From contig DFBZ01000081.1 in the NCBI GenBank assembly GCA_002366835.1, forward strand, positions 35,736 to 99,735: a stretch of 64,000 nucleotides of DNA, read 5' to 3'. A program made the position numbers and the translations under genes. The notes beneath the pieces were generated by a model, which made no database searches, was not told the origin of the DNA, and saw nothing but the letters and a program-made list of their open reading frames with translations. Shown in pieces: positions 1 through 10,000 of the stretch (position 1 is its first letter; each line of letters begins with the position of its first letter). The stretch is from Gammaproteobacteria bacterium UBA3067 (lineage in GTDB: Bacteria; Pseudomonadota; Gammaproteobacteria; Pseudomonadales; UBA3067).

Positions 1-5
1 CATTG

Positions 6-725
6 ATGAAGAGTATTGTAAGTGCTGAAGTTTCGGATAAAGGCTGCGTACGCAAGCGAAATGAAGACGCAATAATGTCTCGATCAGAGCTTGGTTTATG
101 GGCGGTAGCTGATGGCATGGGTGGGCATCTCGCGGGTGACTTTGCCAGTCAGGAGATTGTTTCCGTTTTGGTAAGCCTGCCCGAGGAAGATCTGCATCAA
201 TATGGCGTACAGGCTATTACTAAGGCTCTTGAGCAAGCTCACGAAAATATAAAGGATTATAGTCGGGCAGAGCTTGAAGGTAAGACGGTAGGCAGTACGG
301 TGGTAGTGCTGTTATTAGATGATGAAAATGCCCACTGCTTATGGATTGGAGACTCGCGCCTTTATCGACTTCGTGATGACATGTTGGAGCCCCTTACTCG
401 TGATCACAGCCAGGCTTTCGCATTAATGGAACAAGGGTTGCTTAGCCGGGAAGAGGTGGATAAGCACCCTTCTTCTCATGTATTAACGCGGGCCATGGGG
501 AGTGGTGATTTTAATCTGGATTATCAGTGTTACCCGCTGGAGAAAGGCGATAAGTTCTTATTGTGCAGTGATGGTTTATATGGGGAGCTATCTAATGCAA
601 AAATTGCAGAGAGTATTAAAACAGGAACGGCGCAGAATAATACTCAGGCGCTTTTGCAGCAAACCCTGGACAGCGGTGCGCGCGATAATGTATCTATTAT
701 CCTGGTCGATACAAACGGACGTTAA
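6..725 (+). CDS. PP2C-family serine/threonine protein phosphatase
   Basis: This is a metal-dependent cytoplasmic phosphatase that removes phosphate from Ser/Thr residues of proteins. The PP2C motifs appear in order: RNEDA near residue 20, ADGMGG near 37, GSTVVV near 96, WIGDSRLYRLRD near 112, TRDHS, LLCSDGL near 185 and GARDNVS near the C-terminus. The metal-binding aspartates are present. At about 239 residues it is a bare catalytic domain of normal length. I chose the ATG at 6 over the TTG at 3. The gene begins at the window edge, so upstream partners cannot be seen. Such phosphatases often pair with Ser/Thr kinases or FHA proteins, including in type VI secretion loci, but nothing here proves that role. 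It converges on gloB with only 32 bases between them. Confidence 0.9.
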   Translation: MKSIVSAEVSDKGCVRKRNEDAIMSRSELGLWAVADGMGGHLAGDFASQEIVSVLVSLPEEDLHQYGVQAITKALEQAHENIKDYSRAELEGKTVGSTVVVLLLDDENAHCLWIGDSRLYRLRDDMLEPLTRDHSQAFALMEQGLLSREEVDKHPSSHVLTRAMGSGDFNLDYQCYPLEKGDKFLLCSDGLYGELSNAKIAESIKTGTAQNNTQALLQQTLDSGARDNVSIILVDTNGR

Positions 726-757
726 ACTTTAAGCCTGTTAAAAAATGCGAGCTACCG

Positions 758-1540
758 TTACCAGGAATCTCTTAATTTTCTCAGGTGGATAAAAACCTCT
801 TTATCTGAATCACCCATCCCAGGAAATTCTGTCAGCAGGGTTTTTCTTATCGAAGGACTTTTCAGGCGAAAAAAAGGGTTCATCTTTCTTTCTAGCTCCA
901 TGCTTGTTACGAGTCGCGTATCCGGATTTTGTTGGCTCACTTCGTCGAGAAGCTCGGTAATATAGGTGTTATCAGGTTCTCGTTTTGCGGCAAAACCCAG
1001 GTTGGTTTCAATGTAATCGTGGCCGGGGTAAATTCGGGTGTCGTCGGGAAGGGGGAATAATAAAACCTTGATGGATTCATACAAGATTTCCGGGTCGCCA
1101 CTGTAACAATTTCCTACTCCTGCATTAAACAGGGTGTCGCCACATATCAGCGCCGGATTTTTACCCTTATAATACAGGCAAATATGCGACATGGTATGAC
1201 CGGGGGTGTCGAGTACCTGTAATTCGATATTACCAACTTTTACTATATCTCCGTGTTCCAGCCAGCGATCCACTTGTGGGATGGTTTTTTTTGCGGAAGC
1301 GGGTGCGCTGAGTGGACAGTGGTGGGCTTTTACAATGTCACTGTTGCCACAAATATGATCACCATGTTCGTGGGTGTTGACCAGCTGGGTGATTCTCCAA
1401 CCATTTTCTTCCGCTACTGCCATGCATCGGCTCGCATCAGTGGGGTCTACCATCATGGCTTCTTTTGTTTCTGTGCACACAAGTAGATGGTTGTAATTTT
1501 TAAAGGGGTTAGGGATGGTGATTCTTTCTATGTGTAACAT
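758..1540 (-). CDS. gloB: Hydroxyacylglutathione hydrolase (glyoxalase II)
   Basis: The predicted enzyme hydrolyses S-lactoylglutathione to D-lactate and glutathione, the second step of methylglyoxal detoxification in the cytoplasm. The metallo-beta-lactamase motif THEHGDH lies near residue 55. It is followed by TPGHTMSH, CGDTLF and YPGHDY, which supply the binuclear metal ligands. The C-terminal region, with RKMNPFFR, resembles the glyoxalase II substrate-binding domain. At 260 residues the length is typical. A related MBL-fold thioesterase is possible, but both halves of the glyoxalase II pattern are present. The gene appears monocistronic. Confidence 0.85.
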   Translation of the reverse strand: MLHIERITIPNPFKNYNHLLVCTETKEAMMVDPTDASRCMAVAEENGWRITQLVNTHEHGDHICGNSDIVKAHHCPLSAPASAKKTIPQVDRWLEHGDIVKVGNIELQVLDTPGHTMSHICLYYKGKNPALICGDTLFNAGVGNCYSGDPEILYESIKVLLFPLPDDTRIYPGHDYIETNLGFAAKREPDNTYITELLDEVSQQNPDTRLVTSMELERKMNPFFRLKSPSIRKTLLTEFPGMGDSDKEVFIHLRKLRDSW

Positions 1541-2116
1541 GGCGGGTACTCGTGAAAATGAGAATGGCAGTCAGTCTAGCGGGTTTTTTTTATTCGAGCC
1601 ACTCTCGGCGAAGAAAGTGCGAGTTGTGCAAAAAAACGCTCGATCATTGAGCCTGCTATCGGGCATTTAAAGCATGATAACGGCTTATGAAAAGCTTCGT
1701 TCCCTCTCACGCCCGAGTCAATATTCCAAATCAGTCCTAACAGTTAAAATGCTGGATGTATTTATGGCCAAAATGACAGGCAATGAGGTCCCTGAATAAG
1801 TAAATGCAGCGCCAAGTCATCTATTTAAATAACTCCATGAGCGGCTTAAAATATGGGCTTAACCTGTCCTTCTTTCAGGTTTATTTCTGGATTGGAAAAT
1901 ATTGGCTTTGGTAGGTGGCTGCAATAAAGCACCCTTTGAGGCTGGTTTATTGCGAATTCATTCGCCGTAAATTGTAGGCTGTATTGCACAGACGCGCTAT
2001 AATTCGCCCATAATATCCAGGCAGCCACGGCTGGTTGCTATTTTATCTATTACTGTTTGAATAACTGATGTTACAAGAAACATATCTGCTTATGACATCG
2101 AGCTCAGGACGTTTTA
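1541..2116. other. Intergenic region between gloB and ffh
   Basis: This 576-base stretch separates two divergent genes and must hold both promoters. A good -10 hexamer TATAAT lies at 1998-2003, about 115 bases before ffh. Its best -35 match, TTGTAG at 1972-1977, has a 20-base spacer, so the assignment is weak. A 60-codon minus-strand ORF at 1846-2028 has no family resemblance and I do not call it. I see no tRNA or clear structured RNA. Confidence 0.4.
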
Positions 2117-3475
2117 ATGTTTGATAATTTGACCGACCGTTTATCTTCCACTCTTCGCGATGTAACTGGCCGAGGCAGGCTGACCGAAGAAAATATTCAG
2201 GACACGCTGCGTGAAGTTCGCATGGCGCTGCTTGAAGCGGATGTCGCATTGCCCGTCGTTAAGGGTTTTGTCGAAAAAGTGAAGGTGCGAGCCTTGGGCG
2301 AAGAGGTAATGAAAAGCCTTAGTCCTAGCCAAGCCTTTGTTAAGATAGTCAATGACGAGCTGATAGCAGTAATGGGTGCGGCCTTTGAGGGCCTGAATCT
2401 GGCAGTAAAGCCGCCTGCAGTGATCCTGTTAGCAGGTTTACAGGGGGCGGGTAAAACAACCACTGCGGCTAAGCTGGCCAAGTGGTTGATGGAAAACGAG
2501 AAGAAAAAAGTCATGCTGGTGAGTGCTGATGTTTATCGCCCTGCCGCCATCAAACAGCTTGAAACCCTTTCCGGTGAGGTGGGTGCGGAATTCTTCCCGA
2601 GTGATGCTAGTCAGAAGCCGGTTGATATTGCCAATGCCGCTTTAAAAGAAGCAAAAACAAAGTTTGTCGACGTTGTTATTCTGGATACTGCAGGTCGTTT
2701 GCATATCGATGATGAAATGATGTCTGAAATTAAGGAGCTTCATCAAGCGGTTAATCCAGCGGAAACTTTATTCGTTGTTGACGCTATGACTGGCCAGGAT
2801 GCGGCCAATACGGCCAAGGCGTTTAATGATGCCCTTGAGCTGAGCGGAGTTGTTCTCACCAAGTCCGATGGTGATGCCCGTGGCGGTGCAGCTCTTTCTG
2901 TGCGGATGATTACAGGTAAGCCCATCAAGTTCCTGGGGATTGCCGAGAAACTCGATGGATTAGAGCCTTTCCACCCCGATCGAATGGCATCCCGTATTTT
3001 GGGTATGGGGGATGTGCTTTCCTTGGTGGAGGAAGCGGAGCGTAAGCTCGATAAGTCCAAGGCTGATCGACTGGCGAGAAAGATCAAAAAGGGTAAAAGC
3101 TTTGATCTCAACGACTTAAAGGATCAGTTTCAACAGATGCGCAATATGGGTGGCATGGCTTCTATGCTTGAGAAAGTGCCGGGTATGGGGAATGCCATGG
3201 ATGCCGTACAAAGTGATGCGGGTGAAAAGGAGCTGCGTCGTATGGAATCACTCATTGACTCCATGACTCCAATGGAGCGAAGTCGCCCCGAATTGATCAA
3301 CGGTTCTCGCAAAAAGCGTATTGCCAATGGTTCTGGTATGCAGATACAGGATGTGAATCGTCTGCTTAAGCAACATAAGCAAATGGCGAAAATGATGAAG
3401 AAGTTTTCCAAAAAGGGTGGCATGACTAAAATGATGCGCGGACTCGGAGGCATGATGCCGCCAATGGGGCGCTAA
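2117..3475 (+). CDS. ffh: Signal recognition particle protein Ffh (SRP54)
   Basis: Ffh is the GTPase protein of the signal recognition particle. With 4.5S RNA it binds signal sequences of nascent membrane proteins and delivers ribosomes to FtsY at the inner membrane. The N-terminal helical domain (about 1-90) is followed by the G domain, with the P-loop GLQGAGKTT near residue 107, DTAGRLHID near 190 and TKSDGDARGG near 247. A methionine-rich M domain begins near residue 325 and ends in a very Met/Lys-rich tail. The 452-residue length is normal. Conserved gammaproteobacterial order places it just upstream of the rpsP operon, which has its own promoter. Confidence 0.98.
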   Translation: MFDNLTDRLSSTLRDVTGRGRLTEENIQDTLREVRMALLEADVALPVVKGFVEKVKVRALGEEVMKSLSPSQAFVKIVNDELIAVMGAAFEGLNLAVKPPAVILLAGLQGAGKTTTAAKLAKWLMENEKKKVMLVSADVYRPAAIKQLETLSGEVGAEFFPSDASQKPVDIANAALKEAKTKFVDVVILDTAGRLHIDDEMMSEIKELHQAVNPAETLFVVDAMTGQDAANTAKAFNDALELSGVVLTKSDGDARGGAALSVRMITGKPIKFLGIAEKLDGLEPFHPDRMASRILGMGDVLSLVEEAERKLDKSKADRLARKIKKGKSFDLNDLKDQFQQMRNMGGMASMLEKVPGMGNAMDAVQSDAGEKELRRMESLIDSMTPMERSRPELINGSRKKRIANGSGMQIQDVNRLLKQHKQMAKMMKKFSKKGGMTKMMRGLGGMMPPMGR

Positions 3476-3529
3476 AAAGCACCTGTTTGTGAATAATTCA
3501 GCTTATTCCCCTTGAGCATTTAATAAAGT

Positions 3530-3558
3530 TTGGAATTTCAGTAAAAAAGGCGTAGAAT
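3530..3558 (+). promoter_or_regulatory. Sigma-70 promoter of the rpsP-rimM-trmD-rplS operon
   Basis: TTGGAA at 3530-3535 and TAGAAT at 3553-3558 are separated by exactly 17 bases. A GC-rich TCTGCGCCC follows, as in strongly expressed ribosomal promoters. The expected transcript has a leader of about 160 bases before rpsP. That leader contains a small hairpin (GCCAG at 3574-3578 with CTGGC at 3590-3594) and T-rich stretches, so leader control is conceivable but unproven. Confidence 0.75.
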
Positions 3559-3724
3559 CTGCGCCCTTAAAATGCCAGTTTGTATCGCCCTGGCGTAAGG
3601 CTATAAAGGGCTTTTTTAGGCTCTTTTTTTGGCTGTAATCAAAAACAATACATGTGTTTGTGCTTAACTTAAGTGCATTTTAGTCATCAGGTTAATTGCA
3701 GTATTTAACTTTTAGGAAGAACTT

Positions 3725-3982
3725 ATGGTAATCATTCGTCTATCTCGTGGCGGCGCAAAAAAACGTCCATTCTACCACTTGGTGGTTGCAGACAGTCGTA
3801 GTCGCCGTGATGGCCGTCTTATCGAAAGAATCGGTTTCTTTAACCCAGTAGCCAAAGGTCAAGAAGAGACACTGCGTATTGATCGTGAGCGTGTAGATTA
3901 CTGGGTTTCCCAGGGCGCCCAGCTTTCTGATCGTGTTAAGCAGTTGCTGAAGCAGTCAGAACAGGAAGCAGAAGCGAGCTAG
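3725..3982 (+). CDS. rpsP: 30S ribosomal protein S16
   Basis: This is small-subunit protein S16, which binds 16S rRNA early and stabilises 30S assembly. The 85-residue sequence starts with the family signature (MVIIRLSRGGAKKRPFY) and continues with DSRSRRDGR and IGFFNP, all highly conserved. The AGGAAG ribosome binding site lies eight bases before the ATG. It is the first gene of the classic rpsP-rimM-trmD-rplS operon, whose four genes follow on the same strand with short gaps. Confidence 0.98.
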   Translation: MVIIRLSRGGAKKRPFYHLVVADSRSRRDGRLIERIGFFNPVAKGQEETLRIDRERVDYWVSQGAQLSDRVKQLLKQSEQEAEAS

Positions 3983-4026
3983 TTTTTGCCAAGGTTTTTT
4001 AGTCACACTATTTACTTGAGTTTGTT

Positions 4027-4584
4027 ATGAGCAATTTTACTGCTAAAAATGACTCGCTCATGGTGGTCGGCAAGATTGTATCGGTGTACGGCGTAAAGGG
4101 ATGGTTGAAAATTCGCTCCTTTACGCAGGAAGAAGAAGACCTGTTCCACTACAAGCCCTGGATGTTGAAAGTTCGGGGTAATGGTGGCGCGCCACAAGAA
4201 AAGTGGCGAGAGGTTTCGTTTGATCAGCATCGTAAGCATGGTAAAGGTTATGTAGCGCACCTTGAGGGCTGTGATGATCGTAACGACGCTGAGCTATTGA
4301 GAGGCCTCGAAATAGCGGTCGATAAAAAAGTATTACCAGAGCCTGATGCTGATGAAACGTATTGGGCTGACCTTGAGGGTTTGCGGGTTGTAAATCTTCA
4401 GGGTGAAACCTTAGGGCATGTTGATACTGTGCTGGAAACAGGTGCGAACGATGTGTTATGCGTTAAGCCTTGTGAATCCAGTATTGACGAGCAAGAGCGA
4501 CTGATTCCTTATGTTGATCAAGTGATTAACGAGGTGAATCTTGATGAAGGTTTGCTAACCCTGGATTGGCGCGCAGATTACTGA
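4027..4584 (+). CDS. rimM: 16S rRNA processing/maturation factor RimM
   Basis: RimM binds S19 and helps mature the 3' domain of the 30S subunit. The N-terminal RimM beta-barrel is visible from residue 13 (VVGKIVSVYGVKGWLKIRSF). A PRC-barrel domain follows from about residue 105 (TYWADLEGLRVVN). The protein ends in the usual LLTLDWRADY-type tail. The length of 185 residues is slightly above the 170-180 typical of the family, partly because of a short N-terminal extension. It lies 44 bases after rpsP and before trmD in the conserved operon. Confidence 0.97.
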   Translation: MSNFTAKNDSLMVVGKIVSVYGVKGWLKIRSFTQEEEDLFHYKPWMLKVRGNGGAPQEKWREVSFDQHRKHGKGYVAHLEGCDDRNDAELLRGLEIAVDKKVLPEPDADETYWADLEGLRVVNLQGETLGHVDTVLETGANDVLCVKPCESSIDEQERLIPYVDQVINEVNLDEGLLTLDWRADY

Positions 4585-4638
4585 TAGCTCTCAACGTGAT
4601 AATCTGTATCTCTCTCGGACTTGGGGTGGCAGTAGATA

Positions 4639-5394
4639 ATGTGGATAGGCGTGGTTTCGCTTTTTCCCGAAATGTTTGATGCGGTAACAAAATACGGCAT
4701 TACTGGGCGAGTGATTAACGACAAGCTGATGGAGCTTGAGTTCTGGAACCCTAGGGACTTTACTCAGGACAAGCATCAAACTGTAGATGATCGACCCTAT
4801 GGTGGTGGGCCGGGTATGGTGATGCAGTACTCACCCCTTAAGGACGCGATTACAGCCGCGAGGCATGCGGCAGAGCAGCACACAGCAACAGACGAAAAAG
4901 CAACAGTGATTTATCTTTCCCCTCAGGGGCGAAGGCTTGATCAACGCGGCGTTGAAGAACTGGCACAGAGGAAACAGGTCATTCTGCTTGCTGGTCGTTA
5001 TGAAGGTATCGATGAGCGCCTGATACAAGATGAGGCCGATGAAGAGTGGTCGGTTGGTGACTTTGTGCTGACAGGTGGGGAATTGCCTGCCATGACTTTG
5101 ATAGACAGTGTTTGCAGATTGATTCCGGGTGCATTAGGCCACCAAGATTCAGCCATAGAGGATTCATTTTCCACTGGCTTGTTGGACTGTCCCCATTACA
5201 CGCGACCAGAAGTCGCTGCGGGGAAAAGTGTTCCGTCAGTTCTGTTAAGTGGCAACCATGAGAGAATAAGGTTGTGGCGCCTTAAGCAAGCGCTGGGCCG
5301 AACTTGGCAGCGCAGGCCAGATTTGCTTGAACATAAAGAGCTGAGCATAGAAGAAGAAAAACTTCTTAAAGAATTTATAAGTGAATGTGAATAA
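4639..5394 (+). CDS. trmD: tRNA (guanine-N1)-methyltransferase TrmD
   Basis: TrmD uses S-adenosylmethionine to methylate G37 next to the anticodon of tRNAs reading CNN codons, preventing +1 frameshifting. The SPOUT trefoil-knot motifs are clear: DDRPYGGGPGMVM near residue 50, LLAGRYEGIDERL near 115 and WSVGDFVLTGGELPA near 135. The C-terminal tRNA-binding helical domain carries RPEVAAG and LLSGNH. The length of 251 residues is normal. It is co-transcribed with rimM and rplS. Confidence 0.98.
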   Translation: MWIGVVSLFPEMFDAVTKYGITGRVINDKLMELEFWNPRDFTQDKHQTVDDRPYGGGPGMVMQYSPLKDAITAARHAAEQHTATDEKATVIYLSPQGRRLDQRGVEELAQRKQVILLAGRYEGIDERLIQDEADEEWSVGDFVLTGGELPAMTLIDSVCRLIPGALGHQDSAIEDSFSTGLLDCPHYTRPEVAAGKSVPSVLLSGNHERIRLWRLKQALGRTWQRRPDLLEHKELSIEEEKLLKEFISECE

Positions 5395-5445
5395 ATATTC
5401 AGTAATATTGAAGTTATTATCCGATTAATTAACAGGAGTCTTACC

Positions 5446-5802
5446 ATGAGTGGTAAAAATAAAATTATCCAGCAGCTTGAAAATGCGCAGCTAAGAACGG
5501 ATATGCCAGAGTTCGCACCGGGTGATACGGTTATTGTGCAAGTAAAAGTTAAAGAGGGTGATCGTGAGCGCCTTCAGGCCTTCGAAGGCGTGGTAATTGC
5601 AAAACGTAATCGAGGCTTAAATTCTGCGTTTACGGTGCGCAAAATTTCTCACAGTGTTGGTGTGGAACGTGTCTTCCAGTCTCATAGCCCGATTATTGAT
5701 AGCGTTACAGTTAAGCGTCGTGGCGACGTGCGTGGCGCGAAGCTTTACTATCTGCGTGAGCGTAGTGGTCGATCTGCACGTATCAAGGAAAAGCTTTCCT
5801 AG
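5446..5802 (+). CDS. rplS: 50S ribosomal protein L19
   Basis: L19 lies at the 30S-50S interface. The 118-residue sequence has the family hallmarks FAPGDTVIVQVKVKEG, RLQAFEGVVIAKRNRG, FTVRKISHSVGVERVF and the basic C-terminus with KLYYLRERSGRSARIKEKL. A strong ribosome binding site, CAGGAG, precedes the ATG. It is the last gene of the operon and is followed by a clear terminator. Confidence 0.98.
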   Translation: MSGKNKIIQQLENAQLRTDMPEFAPGDTVIVQVKVKEGDRERLQAFEGVVIAKRNRGLNSAFTVRKISHSVGVERVFQSHSPIIDSVTVKRRGDVRGAKLYYLRERSGRSARIKEKLS

Positions 5803-5827
5803 GCAAGTAGCAGTTGAGTTGTTAAAT

Positions 5828-5861
5828 GATGACCCAGTTTTTACTGGGTCATCTTGTTTTT
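5828..5861 (+). terminator. Rho-independent terminator of the rpsP operon
   Basis: GATGACCCAG at 5828-5837 pairs perfectly with CTGGGTCATC at 5844-5853 around a six-base loop, and TTGTTTTT follows. It lies 26 bases after the rplS stop codon and would end the operon transcript. Confidence 0.92.
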
Positions 5862-6032
5862 GGCAGCGGCTTTCTGGTCGCTGCTTCTTCTGTATCTAAA
5901 GTAATATCGACGTAGACGTAATAGGAGTCAGGCGAAAGCAAAGGCTACTCTTGTACGTAACCCCCTAAGCGTTTATCAGAAAGGGCTTGGTCTTCTGTTG
6001 TATGGCGGGCTGTCACCCTAATTTTATGGGGT

Positions 6033-6887
6033 TTATTGCGGGGTATGGGTAGCAGAGCTTCCTGCGGAGGCTGCGGGAGCTTCCTGTGGTATTTCATAGC
6101 GCGTAGTCCTTACTAGGAGGCCGAGCAGAGGGTGATCCAGGTAGTGCAATTCGTCGCGATTCATACGACGGGTCTGTTGCATGCGCGCTAGATATTTTGT
6201 TAGGTAAGGACGTTTTTCTTGTATTTCTGGCGCGGGGAAGTGTGAAGCGATGGGTGTCTCGGATGGCTTGCTTTGCTCAGCGCTTATTAAGCTCTCTTGC
6301 AGCAGATAGGGCTTTTCGTCACCGGAAAATACCCACCAGTCATTTTTCGGCTTTTCTTCTGCTTTTTGATAGCTGGATAGCCATAGGTCAGTGTCGATAT
6401 GTATGTAACGCTTAATGCTGATTTTAATGGTGCCTTCCAGTTCAAATTGATCATCCTCGGTGATTTCTCCGGCCTGAATCAATAAGGGGTGTGCCATTGA
6501 TTTATCGATGCGTGGTTGGCGCCAAGCGACATGGTATAAGGGCTTAATTTTTTTTCTGCGCTCAAGTTCGGTGAGGTAGTTTGAGAAGGAATGCTCTGCG
6601 GAAGGCAGAGTAGTAAAGGCTCCGTACGCCGAGTTGTCATTATTGTCCAATATAGATAGCTTGGCGGGAAAGGAACGATCAATTTTTTGAGGCCATTTTT
6701 CTTGTGTGGCCTCAAAGCCTGTGTTGTAGCGGAATATGAGTACTTCCACTTGATACCAATTCCCAGTAATAAGTTGTTCTTCATCTATTGTCTCTGCGGA
6801 TAGCTTGGTGCACAAAATGGCAAAAAAGAAACACAATATGCTTCCTGGTGTTATGGTTTTTTTTTTAAAGGTGCTTTGTGTGCCCAT
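6033..6887 (-). CDS. csiV: CsiV-like periplasmic peptidoglycan-binding protein
   Basis: The protein resembles the CsiV family. In Vibrio cholerae CsiV is a periplasmic peptidoglycan-binding protein needed for PBP1A/LpoA-dependent cell-wall synthesis. Here an N-terminal hydrophobic signal segment (about residues 14-30, ending in CTKLSA) is followed by WYQVEVLIFRY, the conserved opening of this family. Later come YHVAWRQP and a basic stretch with LHYLDHPLLGLLVR, also typical. At 284 residues the length fits. It lies 124 bases downstream of mfd on the same strand, an arrangement seen in related gammaproteobacteria. The family call comes from motif memory and gene order, not from a search. Confidence 0.75.
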   Translation of the reverse strand: MGTQSTFKKKTITPGSILCFFFAILCTKLSAETIDEEQLITGNWYQVEVLIFRYNTGFEATQEKWPQKIDRSFPAKLSILDNNDNSAYGAFTTLPSAEHSFSNYLTELERRKKIKPLYHVAWRQPRIDKSMAHPLLIQAGEITEDDQFELEGTIKISIKRYIHIDTDLWLSSYQKAEEKPKNDWWVFSGDEKPYLLQESLISAEQSKPSETPIASHFPAPEIQEKRPYLTKYLARMQQTRRMNRDELHYLDHPLLGLLVRTTRYEIPQEAPAASAGSSATHTPQ

Positions 6888-7011
6888 TGCATGTTATCCG
6901 AAGGTATTCAGTTTTTATTGAAGCCGCTGGACCTAGTGATGGAAAAGTGGAGTGGCGCGCATGTGCAAGCGCTATTTCACTCTTATGCATCTATAGTCGG
7001 CAAGCCGGTTT

Positions 7012-10000
7012 CTATCCTCGCTTTTTCATCCTTGCAGCGCTCTTTTTACTCTGAGCCGGCTTCTTGGTGCTTTTTGTTTTGCGCGAAGGAGAGGTGGTAT
7101 TGCTTGGCTTGAGTTGGCTGTTTTTTGCGGCTAGGTCTGGGGCGAGTATTTCAAGTAAGGCCTCGACCGCTTCGAATCGAGCGCCAAAGTCTTCGAGATT
7201 GTCGTTGAATTTTAGCCTGTCTCCGCCTTCAAGCTTATATTTCCTTGGTTGTGATTGAACCAGCTTTACTAGCTTCAAGGGGTCGACGCAAGTTTCACTT
7301 TGGAATTCCAGCATGCCACCGTGGGCCCCAGCATCTATTTTCGCGATTCCCAAGGACTCTGCCTGTAATTTTAGGCGAGTAATATGAAATAGGTTTTTTA
7401 TTGGTTCTTCCAGCAGGCCGAAGCGATCAATCATCTCCACCTGAATTTCATCAAGTTCTTGGTCAGTTTTGCCGTTGGAGATACGTTTGTATAAGGTGAG
7501 CCTGCCATGAACGTCGGGTAAATAGGCGTCGGGTATCAGGGCGGGTAGGCGTAGATTTACTTCTGCGCCATGCTTGAGAGGTTTATCGAGGTTGGGCGTT
7601 TTGCCTTCTTTAATGGCTTCGACGGCTTGTTCAAGCATTTCCATGTAGAGGGTAAACCCGATGCTGTGTATGTCGCCGCTTTGCTCGTCACCGAGCAATT
7701 CACCAGCACCACGAATTTCTAAGTCGTGGCTGGCCAAAGCAAAACCGGCGCCAAGCGTATCTGCTTCTGCGATAGCATCTAAACGTTTCACGGCATCTTT
7801 GGTAATTGTTTTTGGCGGCGGAGTGAGTAAATAAGCGTAGGCTTGATGGTGAGAGCGACCCACGCGGCCGCGTAGCTGATGAAGTTGTGCCAGGCCGAGT
7901 TTGTCTGCGCGATCCATGATGATGGTGTTGGCGCTGGGAACGTCGATACCGGTTTCGATGATGGTAGTACATACCAAAATATTGAAACGTTTATGGTAAA
8001 ATTCCGACATAACTTGTTCGAGTTCGCGCTCGCGCATTTGACCATGAGCGATACCGACACGGGCTTCTGGCACCAGTGCTTCGAGATCCCGTGCTGACTT
8101 CTCGATAGATTTCACTTCGTTGTGTAGGTAGTAAACTTGCCCGCCACGCAGTAACTCTCGAAGGATGGCCTCCTTTACAACACCTTCGTTATTCTGGCGC
8201 ACAAAAGTTTTGATGGAGAGGCGCTTGGCGGGTGGTGTGGCGATAATGGATATGTCCCGCATGCCAGACATGGCCATGTTGAGTGTGCGTGGAATAGGAG
8301 TGGCTGTGAGGGTGAGAATGTCGACATCTGAGCGCAATGATTTGAGCTTTTCCTTATGCCTGACGCCAAAGCGGTGCTCCTCATCGATAATGATGAGCCC
8401 TAAATCTTTAAAGTTAATATTATCCTGTAAAAGTTTATGTGTGCCGATAACGATGTCTATCTGACCGCTTTCAAGCAGCTTTAAGCTACTTTGTTGCTCT
8501 TTGGCCGTTTTGAAGCGAGACAGTACTGCCACTTTGACGGGCCAGTCGGCAAATCTGTCCTTAAAACTTTCGTAGTGCTGTTGAGCTAGCAGGGTGGTGG
8601 GTACAAGTATAGCGACCTGCTTGCTATTTTGAGTGGCGACAAATGTGGCGCGCATGGCCACTTCTGTCTTGCCAAAACCCACATCGCCACATACCAGTCT
8701 GTCCATCGGTTGCTGGCTGGTCATGTCAGAGACGGTGGACTCGATGGCTGATTGTTGGTCAGGGGTCTCTTCAAAGGGGAATTCACTACAAAACTGGGCG
8801 TATTCTAATGCGGGTTTGTCGTAGGTGTAACCCTCTTTCGCTGCTCTGCGTGCATAGATGTCCAGTAATTCAGCTGCCACATCGTGGGCTTTTTCTGCCG
8901 CTTTACGCTTTTCTTTTTGCCAGGTTTCTGTGCCGAGGCGGTGCAGCGGTGCGGTATCAGTGTTTGCGCCACTATAGCGGGATATAAGGTGTAGAGAGGA
9001 AACTGGGACATAAAGTTTTGCATCGTTTGCGTATTCTAGGGTGAGAAATTCCACCGCTTGCTCGTCTATTTCGAGCGTTTGTAGGCCGCAGTAACGGCCT
9101 ACGCCATGATCCAGGTGTACCACCGGAGCGGCAATTTTTAATTCGGTAAGGTTTTTGACCACTAGGTCTGCCGATTCGCTTTCCTTTTTACGGCGGCGTT
9201 TTTGTTGAACCTGGTGGCCGTAAAGCTGGGACTCTGTGATAAGCGAGAGCGGCGGTTTCGCGAGTTCGATGCCTTCTTCAAGGGGGGCGACGAGCATGGC
9301 GAGAGGGCATTTTTTTTCAGCGCGATATTCTTGCCAGCTGGAAAAAACAGCGGGTTGAACGCTGAGTTTTTTTAACTGCTCTAGCAGGCCTTCTCTTCGC
9401 CCGGCTGACTCAACGGCAAAGAGAACCGGCACGCCTTGCTCTGACTTTTGGTTCAGAAAGTCAGTAAGAGTTTTAAAGGGTTGTTCAAGATGGGCGTTAA
9501 CAAACAGGTCTGTGCCTGGCTTTGATGAGAAATCAAAGCTCCCAGGTGCTTGTTCTATAGGCTGCTCACTGAGGTGTATTTTTGGCAAGGGTTTCAGAGA
9601 CGAAAAAAGTTGTTCGGGTGACTGTGCTATTTCAACTGGGGGAAGTAGGGGTCGCGTCACATCGAATTTTAGGTTTTCGTATCGCGCGCTAACCTCATCC
9701 CAAAAGTGTTTTGCAGCGAGGGGCAGGTCTCCCACAGTAAAAAGTAGTGTTGAGGTTGGAAAATAATCTGCCAGAGTGGCGCAGTGGTCGTGAAAGAGTG
9801 GCAGGTAGTATTCTAAGCCTGCCGTGGCGATGCCTTCGCTGACATCCTGATAAGTGGGGCATTCGCGATGATTAACATCAAAGCGTTCTCTCCAGGCAGA
9901 TTTGAAGTGAGAGATCGCCTCGGGGGTTAGCGGGAATTCTTTTGCGGGAAGAAGCTCGAAGTTTTCAACTTCCTCCGTGGAGCGTTGGGTGTCAGGATCG

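Noticed and set aside
1846..2028. 60-residue minus-strand ORF between gloB and ffh
   Set aside because: It has no ribosome binding site and no family character, and it covers the probable ffh promoter region.
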